Source: a virus
DNA: 64,000 bases
Direction: 5' to 3' (one strand)
IMG/VR virus record: IMGVR_UViG_3300044846_005100
Coordinates: 62,001 to 126,000 of that record
Below the pieces are notes generated by a model, which did not search any database, was not told the DNA's origin, and saw nothing but the letters and a program-made list of their open reading frames with translations. Below are positions 51,911-60,020 of the stretch, piece after piece. The position numbers and the translations under genes were made by a program. How positions within the stretch are numbered: position 1 is the first letter of the stretch; the number at the start of each line of letters is the position of its first letter.

Positions 51911-52658
51911 TATGACAAGAGAAGCAATTATAAAACTTTTTGGGTATAAAGGAGGAAGAAAATTATATAACTTATTATATAGTAGTTGTAATAATTTCTG
52001 CTGTATGGTTAAAGATTGTCTTGGAATAAGTTCTTCAGGAAGTGCAACATTGTATTTAAATCAACAAGGAGATTGGAGTGCTTCAACAGGACCTCAAGGA
52101 CCCCAGGGTCCACAGGGACCACAAGGTGTTCCAGGACCTGTAGGTATGCCAGGATTATTTGCACAAACAGCAAATAGTACACCTATTACGGGTACTACAG
52201 TAGAAACTACTTTAATAAATGGAGGAGTTGGTACCTTATCAGTCCCTGCTAATGGATTTCAAGTGGGAGATAGCTTTAGAGCTGTCTTTGGTGGTGTTAT
52301 GGATGCTGCAAATAATCAAACTATTAGAATTAAATTAAAAACAGGATCTGTTATTCTTCTAGATAGTGGAGTTCAAAACCTTGGAAGTGCTATTGTAGAT
52401 GATGTATGGAGTTTAAATGTTGATTTCACTATTAGACAAGTTGGAGCTGCTACTGTAGCTTCTATTGTATCATTAGGGTCTTTTCATTACACAAAAACTA
52501 ATAATGCTTCTGTTCAAGGATTTGGGTTTAATGTAATTAATAATACTACTTTTAATACTACTATAAATAATACACTAAATGTAACTGTACAATGGGGCTC
52601 CAATAATGCTTCAAATAATATATATAGTGATATTTTTATACTAAACAAAACATATTAA
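51903..52658 (+). CDS. Collagen-like modular fibre protein, N-terminal type 2
   Basis: 251 residues. N-terminal about 55 residues (FGYKGGRKLYNLLYSSC, NFCCMVKDCLGISSSG, LNQQGDW) are shared with the next gene. A collagen-like GXY stretch (GPQGPQGPQGPQGVPGPVG, about 61-79) follows, and then a strand-rich C-terminal tip. Collagen triplets trimerise fibres. Probably a tail fibre. Confidence 0.7.
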   Translation: MYNMTREAIIKLFGYKGGRKLYNLLYSSCNNFCCMVKDCLGISSSGSATLYLNQQGDWSASTGPQGPQGPQGPQGVPGPVGMPGLFAQTANSTPITGTTVETTLINGGVGTLSVPANGFQVGDSFRAVFGGVMDAANNQTIRIKLKTGSVILLDSGVQNLGSAIVDDVWSLNVDFTIRQVGAATVASIVSLGSFHYTKTNNASVQGFGFNVINNTTFNTTINNTLNVTVQWGSNNASNNIYSDIFILNKTY

Positions 52659-52668
52659 AAAATAAATA

Positions 52669-53736
52669 ATGAACAAATTAAGTAGAGCAGATATTTTAAC
52701 AATGTTTGGTTACAAAGGAGGAACTAAACTATACAATTTATTATACAGTAGTTGTGCTAATTTTTGTTGCATGATTGAAAATTGTTTAGGAATTTCTAGT
52801 AGTGGTAATCCAAATTTAGTTTTAAATCAACAGGGTGATTGGTTAGATGTAATAAACGGTACTAATTTTTTAAGAGTAGCAGCTACCGAGAATAATGTAA
52901 ATAATGGTAATAATTTTTTAACATTATATAATTTAGCAAAAACTCTTACTCCAAATGGATTACCATTATCTTCCACTAATAGGTTGACATTAATAGTAGA
53001 CCCTGGATATTATTCTTTTTCAACTATGTTAAATATTGATGCTCAATATATTGACATTGTATCTAAAACGGGCAACACTGATTTATTTTTTGAATTTACA
53101 AGTCCTAATACTATATATGTAACAGCAAATGATGTTTATTTAAGAGGGATTAATGTAGGTACAACTTCCTTTAGAATAGCAACTAATTTAGCTTTACTTA
53201 AATGTGAAAAATGTAAAGGAGGAAATGTTTCATTTAATAGTTTAATTGAAACTGTTGTTGCTAGTGGTACTTTTATAGATTGTGAAGGTGGTAATAACTC
53301 TTTCGGTACTTGGAATGGTGTTATGGCCTTTCCAGTAAATGGTTCTACTACTGGAACATTTATAAGATGTAAGGGTGGTGCAGAATCTTTTGGTAGTAGA
53401 AATAGTTGTGGGGGATTATTTATAGATTGTGAAGGAACTAGTCAAAATGCATTTGGAAGAGGTTCAGTTATAACTGGAACTTTTATAAGATGTAGAGCTT
53501 TTGGTAATTTTTCTTTTGGTCAAGGAACTGGTTCAACATCTACAGGATTTTATTATTATTGTATAGGAGGAGTTAATAATTTTTCATCAGCTACAAATAA
53601 TGGATTTTATTATCATTGTGTATCAGGAAGTTCTTCTTTTACAGGATTATCTGGAGCTAGTACAGGAAAAGCTTTGTATTGTGTAAATAATAATAATCCA
53701 TTTAATTATGGATTTACTGCAACAAATATGATTTAA
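52669..53736 (+). CDS. Chimeric fibre: N-terminal type 2 + beta-helix
   Basis: 355 residues. The N-terminal about 55 residues match the collagen-like gene upstream (FGYKGGTKLYNLLYSSC, CLGISSSG, LNQQGDW). The rest (TPNGLPLSSTNRLTLIVDPGYY, then GGxxSFG coils) matches the beta-helix gene at 44998. It is thus a fusion of two modules present elsewhere in the same operon, evidence of domain shuffling. Confidence 0.7.
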   Translation: MNKLSRADILTMFGYKGGTKLYNLLYSSCANFCCMIENCLGISSSGNPNLVLNQQGDWLDVINGTNFLRVAATENNVNNGNNFLTLYNLAKTLTPNGLPLSSTNRLTLIVDPGYYSFSTMLNIDAQYIDIVSKTGNTDLFFEFTSPNTIYVTANDVYLRGINVGTTSFRIATNLALLKCEKCKGGNVSFNSLIETVVASGTFIDCEGGNNSFGTWNGVMAFPVNGSTTGTFIRCKGGAESFGSRNSCGGLFIDCEGTSQNAFGRGSVITGTFIRCRAFGNFSFGQGTGSTSTGFYYYCIGGVNNFSSATNNGFYYHCVSGSSSFTGLSGASTGKALYCVNNNNPFNYGFTATNMI

Positions 53737-53755
53737 CTTTTTAAATAAATTAAAT

Positions 53756-54079
53756 ATGATTTACTATAATTTAAAAGATATAAATAATTTTAAAGAAATT
53801 ATTTTACCAGAAGTACAAGAACCCACTGTATCATTAGATGATGATTTTGAAACTACAGATTCTGAAGAAATTTTAATTAAAACTTTTAAAGAAAAAATAA
53901 ATGAAAAATTTATTGATTTAAAAGATATAGAGTTTTGTTCAAAGCTGGTAGAAATTTTTATTGAAACATTTGAACCTGCAATATTAATATCAGTAGATAT
54001 ATCCATAGATGATAATTCTTTTTATGGCTTAATTAATTGCAGAAATATTAACTTACAATTACGTCAAATTAGATTTTAA
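53756..54079 (+). CDS. Acidic protein, unknown
   Basis: 107 residues, acidic (VSLDDDFETTDSEEI), helical middle, strand-rich C-terminus. Its TAA overlaps the ATG of the next gene. Possibly a fibre chaperone. Confidence 0.55.
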   Translation: MIYYNLKDINNFKEIILPEVQEPTVSLDDDFETTDSEEILIKTFKEKINEKFIDLKDIEFCSKLVEIFIETFEPAILISVDISIDDNSFYGLINCRNINLQLRQIRF

Positions 54080-54234
54080 TGGGAAAGTATTTTAATGCAT
54101 TCATAATGGCCATAATTACGTTTTTTTCACCTATAGCTGGTTTATTATTAGCTGTAGGAGCTATGATTTTTACAGATACTATATTAGGTGTCACAATCCC
54201 TTTTGATCTTGGAGCAACTTATGAAATATCTTAA
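54079..54234 (+). CDS. Small membrane protein, holin-like candidate
   Basis: 51 residues starting MGKYFNAFIMAIITFF, with one or two hydrophobic segments (about 7-37) and a short polar tail. The start overlaps the preceding stop (TAATG). Placed first in the lysis cassette, so a holin or holin partner is plausible. Confidence 0.5.
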   Translation: MGKYFNAFIMAIITFFSPIAGLLLAVGAMIFTDTILGVTIPFDLGATYEIS

Positions 54235-54242
54235 AAACAATT

Positions 54243-54560
54243 ATGGAAAAATTTTTATTGACTTTTTTTGGAAACTCAGATTTAATTGAAATATCTTCAG
54301 GAGCCTTTTGGGCTGTGATATGTTCTTTATTTGTTAATCTTAACAAATTAAAGAAAATGAAAATAGAGGATTATATAAAAATATTATTAAGTATAATTAT
54401 TACATTGAGACTATACCCTGTAGCTTCATCATGGATTGGTATGGATTTAGATTTAGGAAATACCACTGCAGTATCGGCAGTTACTGGTGCTATTGCAGGA
54501 TTAGTTGGAGTGAAGTTTATAAATAAGATTACAACTTTTTTAAGCGATAAATTAAACTAA
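54243..54560 (+). CDS. Putative holin
   Basis: 105 residues with three likely transmembrane segments (about 15-35, 43-60, 77-95) and a short polar start and end. Followed by membrane-anchored and spanin-like genes and by the M15 lysin, the usual lysis order. Would form the pore that releases or activates lysis. Confidence 0.6.
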   Translation: MEKFLLTFFGNSDLIEISSGAFWAVICSLFVNLNKLKKMKIEDYIKILLSIIITLRLYPVASSWIGMDLDLGNTTAVSAVTGAIAGLVGVKFINKITTFLSDKLN

Positions 54561-54561
54561 A

Positions 54562-54789
54562 ATGACAAAGACTACCTCAGAAGAAAAAGGGACTTTAATA
54601 CCTATAAAATATATTATAGCTATTATAGCTTTTTTATTGGTAATTATTTCTAAGACATTGGCAGACTATAGAGAAACTGCCAAACTTTGTGAATCTAAAT
54701 ATAGTGATTTACTAAAGGAAATTATTCTTAATAGTCAATTAAAAGAAAAAAACAAAGAACTGGTAAATATAAATTCTGATAAAAAATAA
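54562..54789 (+). CDS. Small single-pass membrane protein, lysis cassette
   Basis: 75 residues. One membrane helix (about 15-33) followed by a coiled-coil (ESKYSDLLKEIILNSQLKEK). The layout is that of an inner-membrane spanin or an antiholin. One base after the holin-like gene. Confidence 0.5.
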   Translation: MTKTTSEEKGTLIPIKYIIAIIAFLLVIISKTLADYRETAKLCESKYSDLLKEIILNSQLKEKNKELVNINSDKK

Positions 54790-54815
54790 TTTTTTAATTC
54801 AAAACTAAGATAGAA

Positions 54816-55211
54816 ATGTTTCATTTAAAACCATTATTTGTAGGAACTACAGGAATAGGATTAACTTTATTAACACTATTACCTTTTAATAAAAAAGAAG
54901 AGCCTATATGTTATGACTGTAGTATAGATATGATTAAAAAAAATAATGATAGCTTGAAAAAAGTAAATACTGTTTTGTATGCTAAAGTAAAAGATACTTT
55001 ACAAATTGGAAAATTAGCAATTAAAGAAGTAGCACAGTTAAAAGAAGAAGTAAAAGATTTACAACAAGATTTAGTAAAAAAACCTGAAGTAATATATGAC
55101 ACTATTCATGATACAGTATATTATGCAAAAGGAATTTTAGGAAAATATAAACAAATAGAAAAATCTCAATTATTTAAAATTGAAGATACAAAAATAGATA
55201 CAATAAATTAA
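54816..55211 (+). CDS. Spanin-like coiled-coil membrane protein
   Basis: 131 residues. A hydrophobic N-terminus (about 8-24) followed by a long coiled-coil (LKKVNTVLYAKVKDTLQIG, LKEEVKDLQQDLVKK). Positioned in the lysis cassette, it fits an i-spanin that bridges inner and outer membranes, but no lipoprotein partner is obvious. Confidence 0.5.
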   Translation: MFHLKPLFVGTTGIGLTLLTLLPFNKKEEPICYDCSIDMIKKNNDSLKKVNTVLYAKVKDTLQIGKLAIKEVAQLKEEVKDLQQDLVKKPEVIYDTIHDTVYYAKGILGKYKQIEKSQLFKIEDTKIDTIN

Positions 55212-55217
55212 TAAACC

Positions 55218-55682
55218 ATGCAATTATCAAAACATTTAGAATTAGCAGAAGTAATCAGATCTTCAACAGCTAAAAGATTAGGTATTAAAAATGAACCTAC
55301 AACAATTCATTTAGAAAATTTAAAAATATTAGCTTTACACATATTTGAGCCAATAAGAAATCACTTTGGAAGACCTATATTTATTTCTAGTGGATATAGA
55401 AGTGCAGCTTTAAATAAAGCAACACCAGGAGCTAGTACTACATCTCAACATTCTACAGGAGAAGCCATAGATATAGATATGGATGGTACAGAAATTACAA
55501 ATGCTCAAATATTTGAGTTTATAAAAAATAATTTAGAATTTGATCAATTGATTTGGGAATTTGGGACTAAATCTAATCCTGATTGGGTTCATGTTTCTTA
55601 TGAGTCTAAAGGAAAACAAAGAAAGCAGATATTAGTTGCTACTAAAATAAACGGCAAAACACATTATAGTCCTTTTAGTTAA
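55218..55682 (+). CDS. M15-family peptidase, endolysin
   Basis: 154 residues. Begins LSKHLELAEVIRSSTAKRLG and then PIFISSGYRS, then QHSTGEAIDID, then WVHV. This is the order of the zinc-binding and catalytic residues of M15 peptidases (His, Asp, His) that cut peptidoglycan cross-links. Full length for the family. Ends the cell-wall part of lysis. Confidence 0.85.
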   Translation: MQLSKHLELAEVIRSSTAKRLGIKNEPTTIHLENLKILALHIFEPIRNHFGRPIFISSGYRSAALNKATPGASTTSQHSTGEAIDIDMDGTEITNAQIFEFIKNNLEFDQLIWEFGTKSNPDWVHVSYESKGKQRKQILVATKINGKTHYSPFS

Positions 55683-55691
55683 AAAAAAATT

Positions 55692-56165
55692 ATGAATACA
55701 TTTAGTAAAATATTAATACTTGTATTGAGTATTATTTGTGTATATCTCTGGTTTAATAAAAGCAGTAGTATTTCAGAGAAAGAAAGTATTATACAAAAAC
55801 TAGAAGATAGCTTATCAAAAAAAGTAGATACTTTTATAGTAATGAGAGATACTGCTAAACACAAATACAATCAATCTAAGAAATTTATAATTAAATATGA
55901 TACTATTTACAAGCCAGGAAAAGATACGATTTGTGACTCTTTAGTAAATGCACAAAGAATAGCATTGAATAATTGCGACACTGTTATAAATATTTCAGAT
56001 ACACTTATAAAAACATTAATAATAAGAGATACTGTTAGAACAGAACATATAAAGTATTTAAAAAATAAAAATCTTTTTTCTTTAGTAGGGGGAGGAGGAT
56101 ATGGTCTTACTCCTCTAGGGTTTCTGCCTCATTTAGGTATTACTTTTGGAATAAAAATAAAATAA
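55692..56165 (+). CDS. Spanin-like or lysis membrane protein
   Basis: 157 residues. Membrane helix near the N-terminus (about 6-22), then a charged helical region (KESIIQKLEDSLSKKVD) and several strands with Cys residues, ending in a glycine-rich GGGGYGLTPLGFLP segment. Could be a second spanin partner. Low certainty. Confidence 0.5.
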   Translation: MNTFSKILILVLSIICVYLWFNKSSSISEKESIIQKLEDSLSKKVDTFIVMRDTAKHKYNQSKKFIIKYDTIYKPGKDTICDSLVNAQRIALNNCDTVINISDTLIKTLIIRDTVRTEHIKYLKNKNLFSLVGGGGYGLTPLGFLPHLGITFGIKIK

Positions 56166-56170
56166 AACTA

Positions 56171-56200
56171 TTGACAAGTAAAATAAAGTTCGTATATTTG
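56171..56200 (+). promoter_or_regulatory. Consensus promoter for structured RNA
   Basis: TTG at 56171-56173, 19 bp spacer and TATATTTG at 56193-56200: exact consensus. It faces a 430 bp stretch with no gene. Confidence 0.8.
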
Positions 56201-56206
56201 CGGAAT

Positions 56207-56500
56207 ATTTATTTCACTGAAACAAATTTCTAGTGCCTGACGTTTGAGGGGAAACCCTGGTTCATAAGATTCCACTAGATAGTTTTAAATAAGTAAGGAC
56301 CTCCGAGGATTAACAATTTAGATACCTTCAGGGAAAGGAGAGGAAAAACAGGATCAATAGACGTAAGAGTTGGGCTTCCCAATTTCCTGTATAATATACG
56401 ATAGCAGATATATCCTAAGTATGGTGACATATATGGAATACTGTAACGAACTTACCAATAGAAACAAGATAAATAGTTTTTTTAACATTGTCTTTACCGA
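56207..56500 (+). ncRNA. Candidate structured non-coding RNA
   Basis: Transcribed from a perfect promoter and without a credible frame. Helices: CTAGTG pairs with CACTAG (56231-56236 and 56273-56278), enclosing an AGGG-GAAA-CCCT tetraloop hairpin; ACAGGA with TCCTGT (around 56349 and 56386) enclosing TTGGG-CTT-CCCAA; and GGACCTCC-GAGG. Not a tRNA, and it lacks the obvious RNase P, 6S or tmRNA marks. End unclear; a CCGAA/TTCGG hairpin follows near 56500. Confidence 0.55.
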
Positions 56501-56612
56501 AAAATTTAACTTCGGGAGAACCCTTAATTTTTTTAATATTACTTAATTCTAATACTAGTTTAATGGCCAGAACTATGCTTAAAAATTTTTTTCATAAAAA
56601 TGCATTTTTTTC

Positions 56613-56642
56613 TTGACATTTGCAAAAAAAGTATTATCTTTG
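56613..56642 (+). promoter_or_regulatory. Consensus promoter for small RNA
   Basis: TTG at 56613-56615, 19 bp spacer and TATCTTTG at 56635-56642: exact consensus. The start falls near 56649. Confidence 0.8.
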
Positions 56643-56648
56643 CATTGT

Positions 56649-56738
56649 ATTTCATAGATACAATATTTATTATTCAAACAAATAATTTTTTGTACCGTAA
56701 CCCTCGCTGAATTCCCTTTGGGCGAGGGTTATTTTTTT
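56649..56738 (+). ncRNA. Predicted 90-base small RNA
   Basis: Between the perfect promoter (-7 box at 56635-56642) and a strong terminator at 56698-56738. A 5' hairpin is present: ATTGTAT and ATACAAT (about 56644-56664). No frame of useful length. The mid-part (AAACAAATAATTTTTTGT) is unstructured and could pair with targets. Confidence 0.6.
56698..56738 (+). terminator. Intrinsic terminator
   Basis: TAACCCTCGC (56698-56707) pairs fully with GCGAGGGTTA (56722-56731), followed by T. Confidence 0.85.
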
Positions 56739-56812
56739 GTCTAAAAAGTAATAAAATCATAATTTTTTTTTAATTTTGTAAAAAAATTTTTATACATATA
56801 TAAAAAAACCTT

Positions 56813-56820
56813 TATATTTG
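56813..56820 (+). promoter_or_regulatory. Rightward promoter (-7 box) for phosphoesterase
   Basis: TATATTTG 22 bp upstream of the ATG. No TTG at -33. A TAATTTTG at 56771-56778 could be an additional start. Confidence 0.5.
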
Positions 56821-56841
56821 CATAAAAAATAAAATTAATAT

Positions 56842-58104
56842 ATGATATTAACTCAGGAAAAAATCAATCTTTTTATTAATTGGACTAATAAAAATAAAGA
56901 ATATTTAAGTATTGTTAGGCCAAATAAAAGTAAACTTTTAAAAAAATTATTAAAAGAAAATATAAATATCTCTTTTGAAGAACTAGATATTTTATTAAAA
57001 CAATATGGAAGAAAAAGAAAAAGAAACATAGTAGAAGGTACTAATGTTTGGGTTCCTTTAGAAATGGTAGAAACAGTTAAAGAATTAAATGCTATTTACA
57101 AAGAAAGTTTAAGCATAGGTGTTCCTGTAAATGACATAAAGCATGGCTGGTTAAAAAATGATACAGCATCTATGTTTTTTACTAATCCTTTATATAAGGA
57201 TAAAGGGGATTTAGATTTAAGTGCTATTAATTTTAAAGAATTATTTGGAAATATTGAACCTATTGTTGTTAAAAAAATTGAAAATAATAAAAAAACAGCT
57301 TTATTTGATAGACTTGTTTTTACAGATGTACATGTAGGTATGGATGTTGCTAATTCTGGTTATTCTTTATATGATTTAAAGTGGGATAAAGAAGAATTAT
57401 TTAAGAGATTAAATATTATGGTAGAACATACTGTAGAACATCAAAAATCTAATACATTAATTATTAATGATTTAGGAGATTTTTTAGATGGATATAATGG
57501 TCAAACTACTAGAGGAGGACATAAGTTACCTCAAAATATGAGTACAAATGATGCTTTTGATACAGCTTTACATTTTAAAATAAAATTAGTTAAATCTCTT
57601 GCACCTTATTTTGACAAAATAAAATTTATAAATATTTGTAATGATAATCATGCAGGTAGTTTTGGTTATATTGTAAATTCAGCTTTTAAAATATATATTG
57701 AAGAAGCTATAAATAATGTAGAAGTAATTAACCAAAGAAAATTTATTGATTATTATATAATAGAAAATAGATGTTTTTGTTTAACCCATGGCAAAGATGA
57801 TGTAAATATGAAATTTGGATTTAAACCTAAAGCAGATCCTGCAACTGTAAATAAAGTATTAGGGTATTTAAACCAGATTGAAGTATTAAACAAAGGTTAT
57901 TTTGAAATAGAATTTGGTAAAGGAGATAGTCATCTGGCAGTATTAGATGATTCTAGTAGTGATATATTTAATTATTATTCTTATCCTGCATTCAGCCCTA
58001 GTTCAAATTGGGTACAATTAAATTTTAATAAGGGACGCAGTGGATTTGTTCATTTTAATTATATGGAAAACAGAAAAAATATTAATCCTTATTTTTTTAA
58101 TTAA
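56842..58104 (+). CDS. Calcineurin-like metallophosphoesterase
   Basis: 420 residues. Metal-binding motifs in the expected order: DVHVG (about 162-166), GDFLDG (about 212-217), NDNHAG (about 267-272) and THGKDD (about 314-319). These give the D-x-H, GD-xx-D, N-H and H-G-x signature of the superfamily. The first about 150 residues form an extra helical domain. Probably a nuclease or phosphatase; substrate unknown. It starts the last block of virion genes. Confidence 0.8.
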   Translation: MILTQEKINLFINWTNKNKEYLSIVRPNKSKLLKKLLKENINISFEELDILLKQYGRKRKRNIVEGTNVWVPLEMVETVKELNAIYKESLSIGVPVNDIKHGWLKNDTASMFFTNPLYKDKGDLDLSAINFKELFGNIEPIVVKKIENNKKTALFDRLVFTDVHVGMDVANSGYSLYDLKWDKEELFKRLNIMVEHTVEHQKSNTLIINDLGDFLDGYNGQTTRGGHKLPQNMSTNDAFDTALHFKIKLVKSLAPYFDKIKFINICNDNHAGSFGYIVNSAFKIYIEEAINNVEVINQRKFIDYYIIENRCFCLTHGKDDVNMKFGFKPKADPATVNKVLGYLNQIEVLNKGYFEIEFGKGDSHLAVLDDSSSDIFNYYSYPAFSPSSNWVQLNFNKGRSGFVHFNYMENRKNINPYFFN

Positions 58105-58107
58105 GGT

Positions 58108-58743
58108 ATGGCATATATTTATAGGCATATTAGGATGGATAAAAACGAACCATTTTACATTGGTATTGGCACTGATAATTATTTTTATAGATCTAAAAGT
58201 AAAAAAAATAGAAATAAATATTGGGAAAATATAGTAAATAAAACAGATTATAAAGTTCAAATTTTATTAGAAGATTTAACTTGGGAAGAAGCTTGTGAAA
58301 AAGAAATGGAGTTTATTGCATTATATGGAAGAAAAGATTTAGGTAAAGGAACTTTATGTAATTTGACAGATGGAGGAGAAGGAATAAAAAAATGTATACA
58401 TAGTGAAGAGACTAAACAAAAAATTAGAAAAAAATTAATAGGTATTAAACTTTCAGAAGAACATAAAGCAAATATAGCTAAAGGACAAATTGGGTCTAAA
58501 AGAACTATTGATACTAAAATAAAAATGAGTAAAAAAATAAAAGAAGCTTATAAAAATGGAAAGCTTTGTAATAAAGGGAAAAATAATGGAAGATGCAAAC
58601 AAGTTATAGACTTAACTACAGGATTTTTTTATAATTATGCAGGAGAAGCTTTTAAATCTCAAAATCAATTTAAAAATCTTAGTTATTTTATGTCTATGTT
58701 AAATGGATACAGACCAAACAAATCAAATTTTAAATATATTTAA
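58108..58743 (+). CDS. GIY-YIG homing endonuclease with NUMOD modules
   Basis: 211 residues. N-terminal IYRHIRMDKNEPFYIGIG is the GIY-YIG core (the first GIY is altered to YIYRHI), followed by conserved Arg/Glu positions (about 29-70). Two NUMOD3-like segments (HSEETKQKIRKKLIG and SEEHKANIAKGQIG) and a C-terminal NUMOD1-like segment (CKQVIDLTTGFFYNYAGEAF) add DNA-binding parts. It sits between unrelated genes with only short gaps, a free-standing homing element. Confidence 0.85.
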   Translation: MAYIYRHIRMDKNEPFYIGIGTDNYFYRSKSKKNRNKYWENIVNKTDYKVQILLEDLTWEEACEKEMEFIALYGRKDLGKGTLCNLTDGGEGIKKCIHSEETKQKIRKKLIGIKLSEEHKANIAKGQIGSKRTIDTKIKMSKKIKEAYKNGKLCNKGKNNGRCKQVIDLTTGFFYNYAGEAFKSQNQFKNLSYFMSMLNGYRPNKSNFKYI

Positions 58744-58754
58744 TTTAAAGAATT

Positions 58755-58970
58755 ATGTTTATGTATAATAATCCTTATATGCAAGGGGGACAGGTCTGGC
58801 ACAACAACCAACAAAATCAACAAAATTTCATACAAAATAATGAAATAAGTGTTGATTTGAGGCAAATATATAATCATTATATTATGCACCCTTTTTGTAA
58901 ATATAGGGATATTCCGTATGCTATTTTTAGAGCTATATATACTGATTGGTTAAATAAACAATATAAATAA
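58755..58970 (+). CDS. Small protein before ring genes
   Basis: 71 residues, Asn/Gln-rich N-terminus (NNPYMQGGQVWHNNQQNQQN), then a helical C-terminus. Role unknown; starts next to the endonuclease gene. Confidence 0.5.
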   Translation: MFMYNNPYMQGGQVWHNNQQNQQNFIQNNEISVDLRQIYNHYIMHPFCKYRDIPYAIFRAIYTDWLNKQYK

Positions 58971-58981
58971 AATAAAATATT

Positions 58982-59653
58982 ATGACAATACGAGAAATTA
59001 TTAGTGGGTATAGGGTGCCTATGGATCATGGTTTACCTACTGATGATACAGATTTTCCTACAAAATATATCTATCATTTAATGAAAATAGCTAGAGCTAA
59101 ATTATTGTATGATAGATTGAATGATCCTAGATTTAACTATAATCTAGCTTTACAGACTTTAGAGTGTGTAGAATTAGTATTAGCTGACACTAATGAATGT
59201 TGTGAAAAATTACCTTCAGGATGTAAATGGTTGAAGTCAAAAAAACCTATTCCAGAGACTATCAATAACATGATAAATAAAGTGTACAATGATAGAGGAG
59301 ATACTTATAATAGAGTGTTGTCGGAATCTTCAGGTTCTTTTAAAAGATATTCATTTATAGAAGAAAGTGATTTTAAATATTTGATAAAAAACAATTACTT
59401 ATTTGTACCAGACTTGAATAGCCCAAAATGGGTTAAAATAGAAGGATTATTCTATGATGATGAAATAGTAAAAATGACTTGTGGACCTGTATGTGATTTA
59501 TTAGATACAGAATTTCCTTTAGATAGCAGACTTATAACTGCAATGTATTCTATTATGAATGAAACAATATTGAAAGTATATCCTTATTTTAAGAAGGATG
59601 TTACAAATGATACTTCAACAGACGATACATTAAATGGCACGAAAGGTAAGTAA
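58982..59653 (+). CDS. Ring/tail-hub-like structural protein
   Basis: 223 residues, helical with aromatic clusters and cysteines (NECCEKLPSGC). The N-terminal TIREIISGYRVPMDHGLPTD is typical of crAss-like neck or tail proteins. Overlaps the IHF-like gene by 20 bases. Function by position and family resemblance only. Confidence 0.6.
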   Translation: MTIREIISGYRVPMDHGLPTDDTDFPTKYIYHLMKIARAKLLYDRLNDPRFNYNLALQTLECVELVLADTNECCEKLPSGCKWLKSKKPIPETINNMINKVYNDRGDTYNRVLSESSGSFKRYSFIEESDFKYLIKNNYLFVPDLNSPKWVKIEGLFYDDEIVKMTCGPVCDLLDTEFPLDSRLITAMYSIMNETILKVYPYFKKDVTNDTSTDDTLNGTKGK

Positions 59654-60020
59654 TAAATCCGAGTCTTTTTTTTCTTTAGTAAAAGTTTTAGAAAGAAAAA
59701 AAGATATAGATAAAGCCACTTATAAAAAAGTGATTGAGGAGCTATTTAAGGTAGCCTCAGAGCGTTTAATTTATAAAAACAAGGTAAAGCTTCCAGGACT
59801 AGGACTTTTTTATTTAAAGGCCTATAAATCGGATAAAAAAATAGTTGATTTTGGTATGACAAGAAAGCTGGGTAAAACAGTTTATCATACTAATTTTCAT
59901 AGTAACAGAGTAAGATATAAAATTGCTTGGGGAAACAATATAAGGGTTAATTACTATTCATTTAAACCTTATAGATTTTTAAACAGAGAATTAGCTAAAA
60001 AAATAATAAACGATGATTAA
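59634..60020 (+). CDS. IHF/HU-like DNA-binding protein (copy 2)
   Basis: 128 residues. Helical N-terminus (TYKKVIEELFKVASERLIYKN) and the core VKLPGLGLFYLKAYK then a basic arm (GMTRKLGKTVYHTNFHSNRVR) typical of crAss-like IHF proteins. It overlaps the gene on either side by 20 and eight bases. Likely associated with packaged or ejected DNA. Confidence 0.75.
   Translation: MARKVSNKSESFFSLVKVLERKKDIDKATYKKVIEELFKVASERLIYKNKVKLPGLGLFYLKAYKSDKKIVDFGMTRKLGKTVYHTNFHSNRVRYKIAWGNNIRVNYYSFKPYRFLNRELAKKIINDD

Noticed and set aside
56207-56500. Group I intron or RNase P RNA
   Set aside because: The conserved core motifs of neither class could be seen, and neighbours are not split genes.
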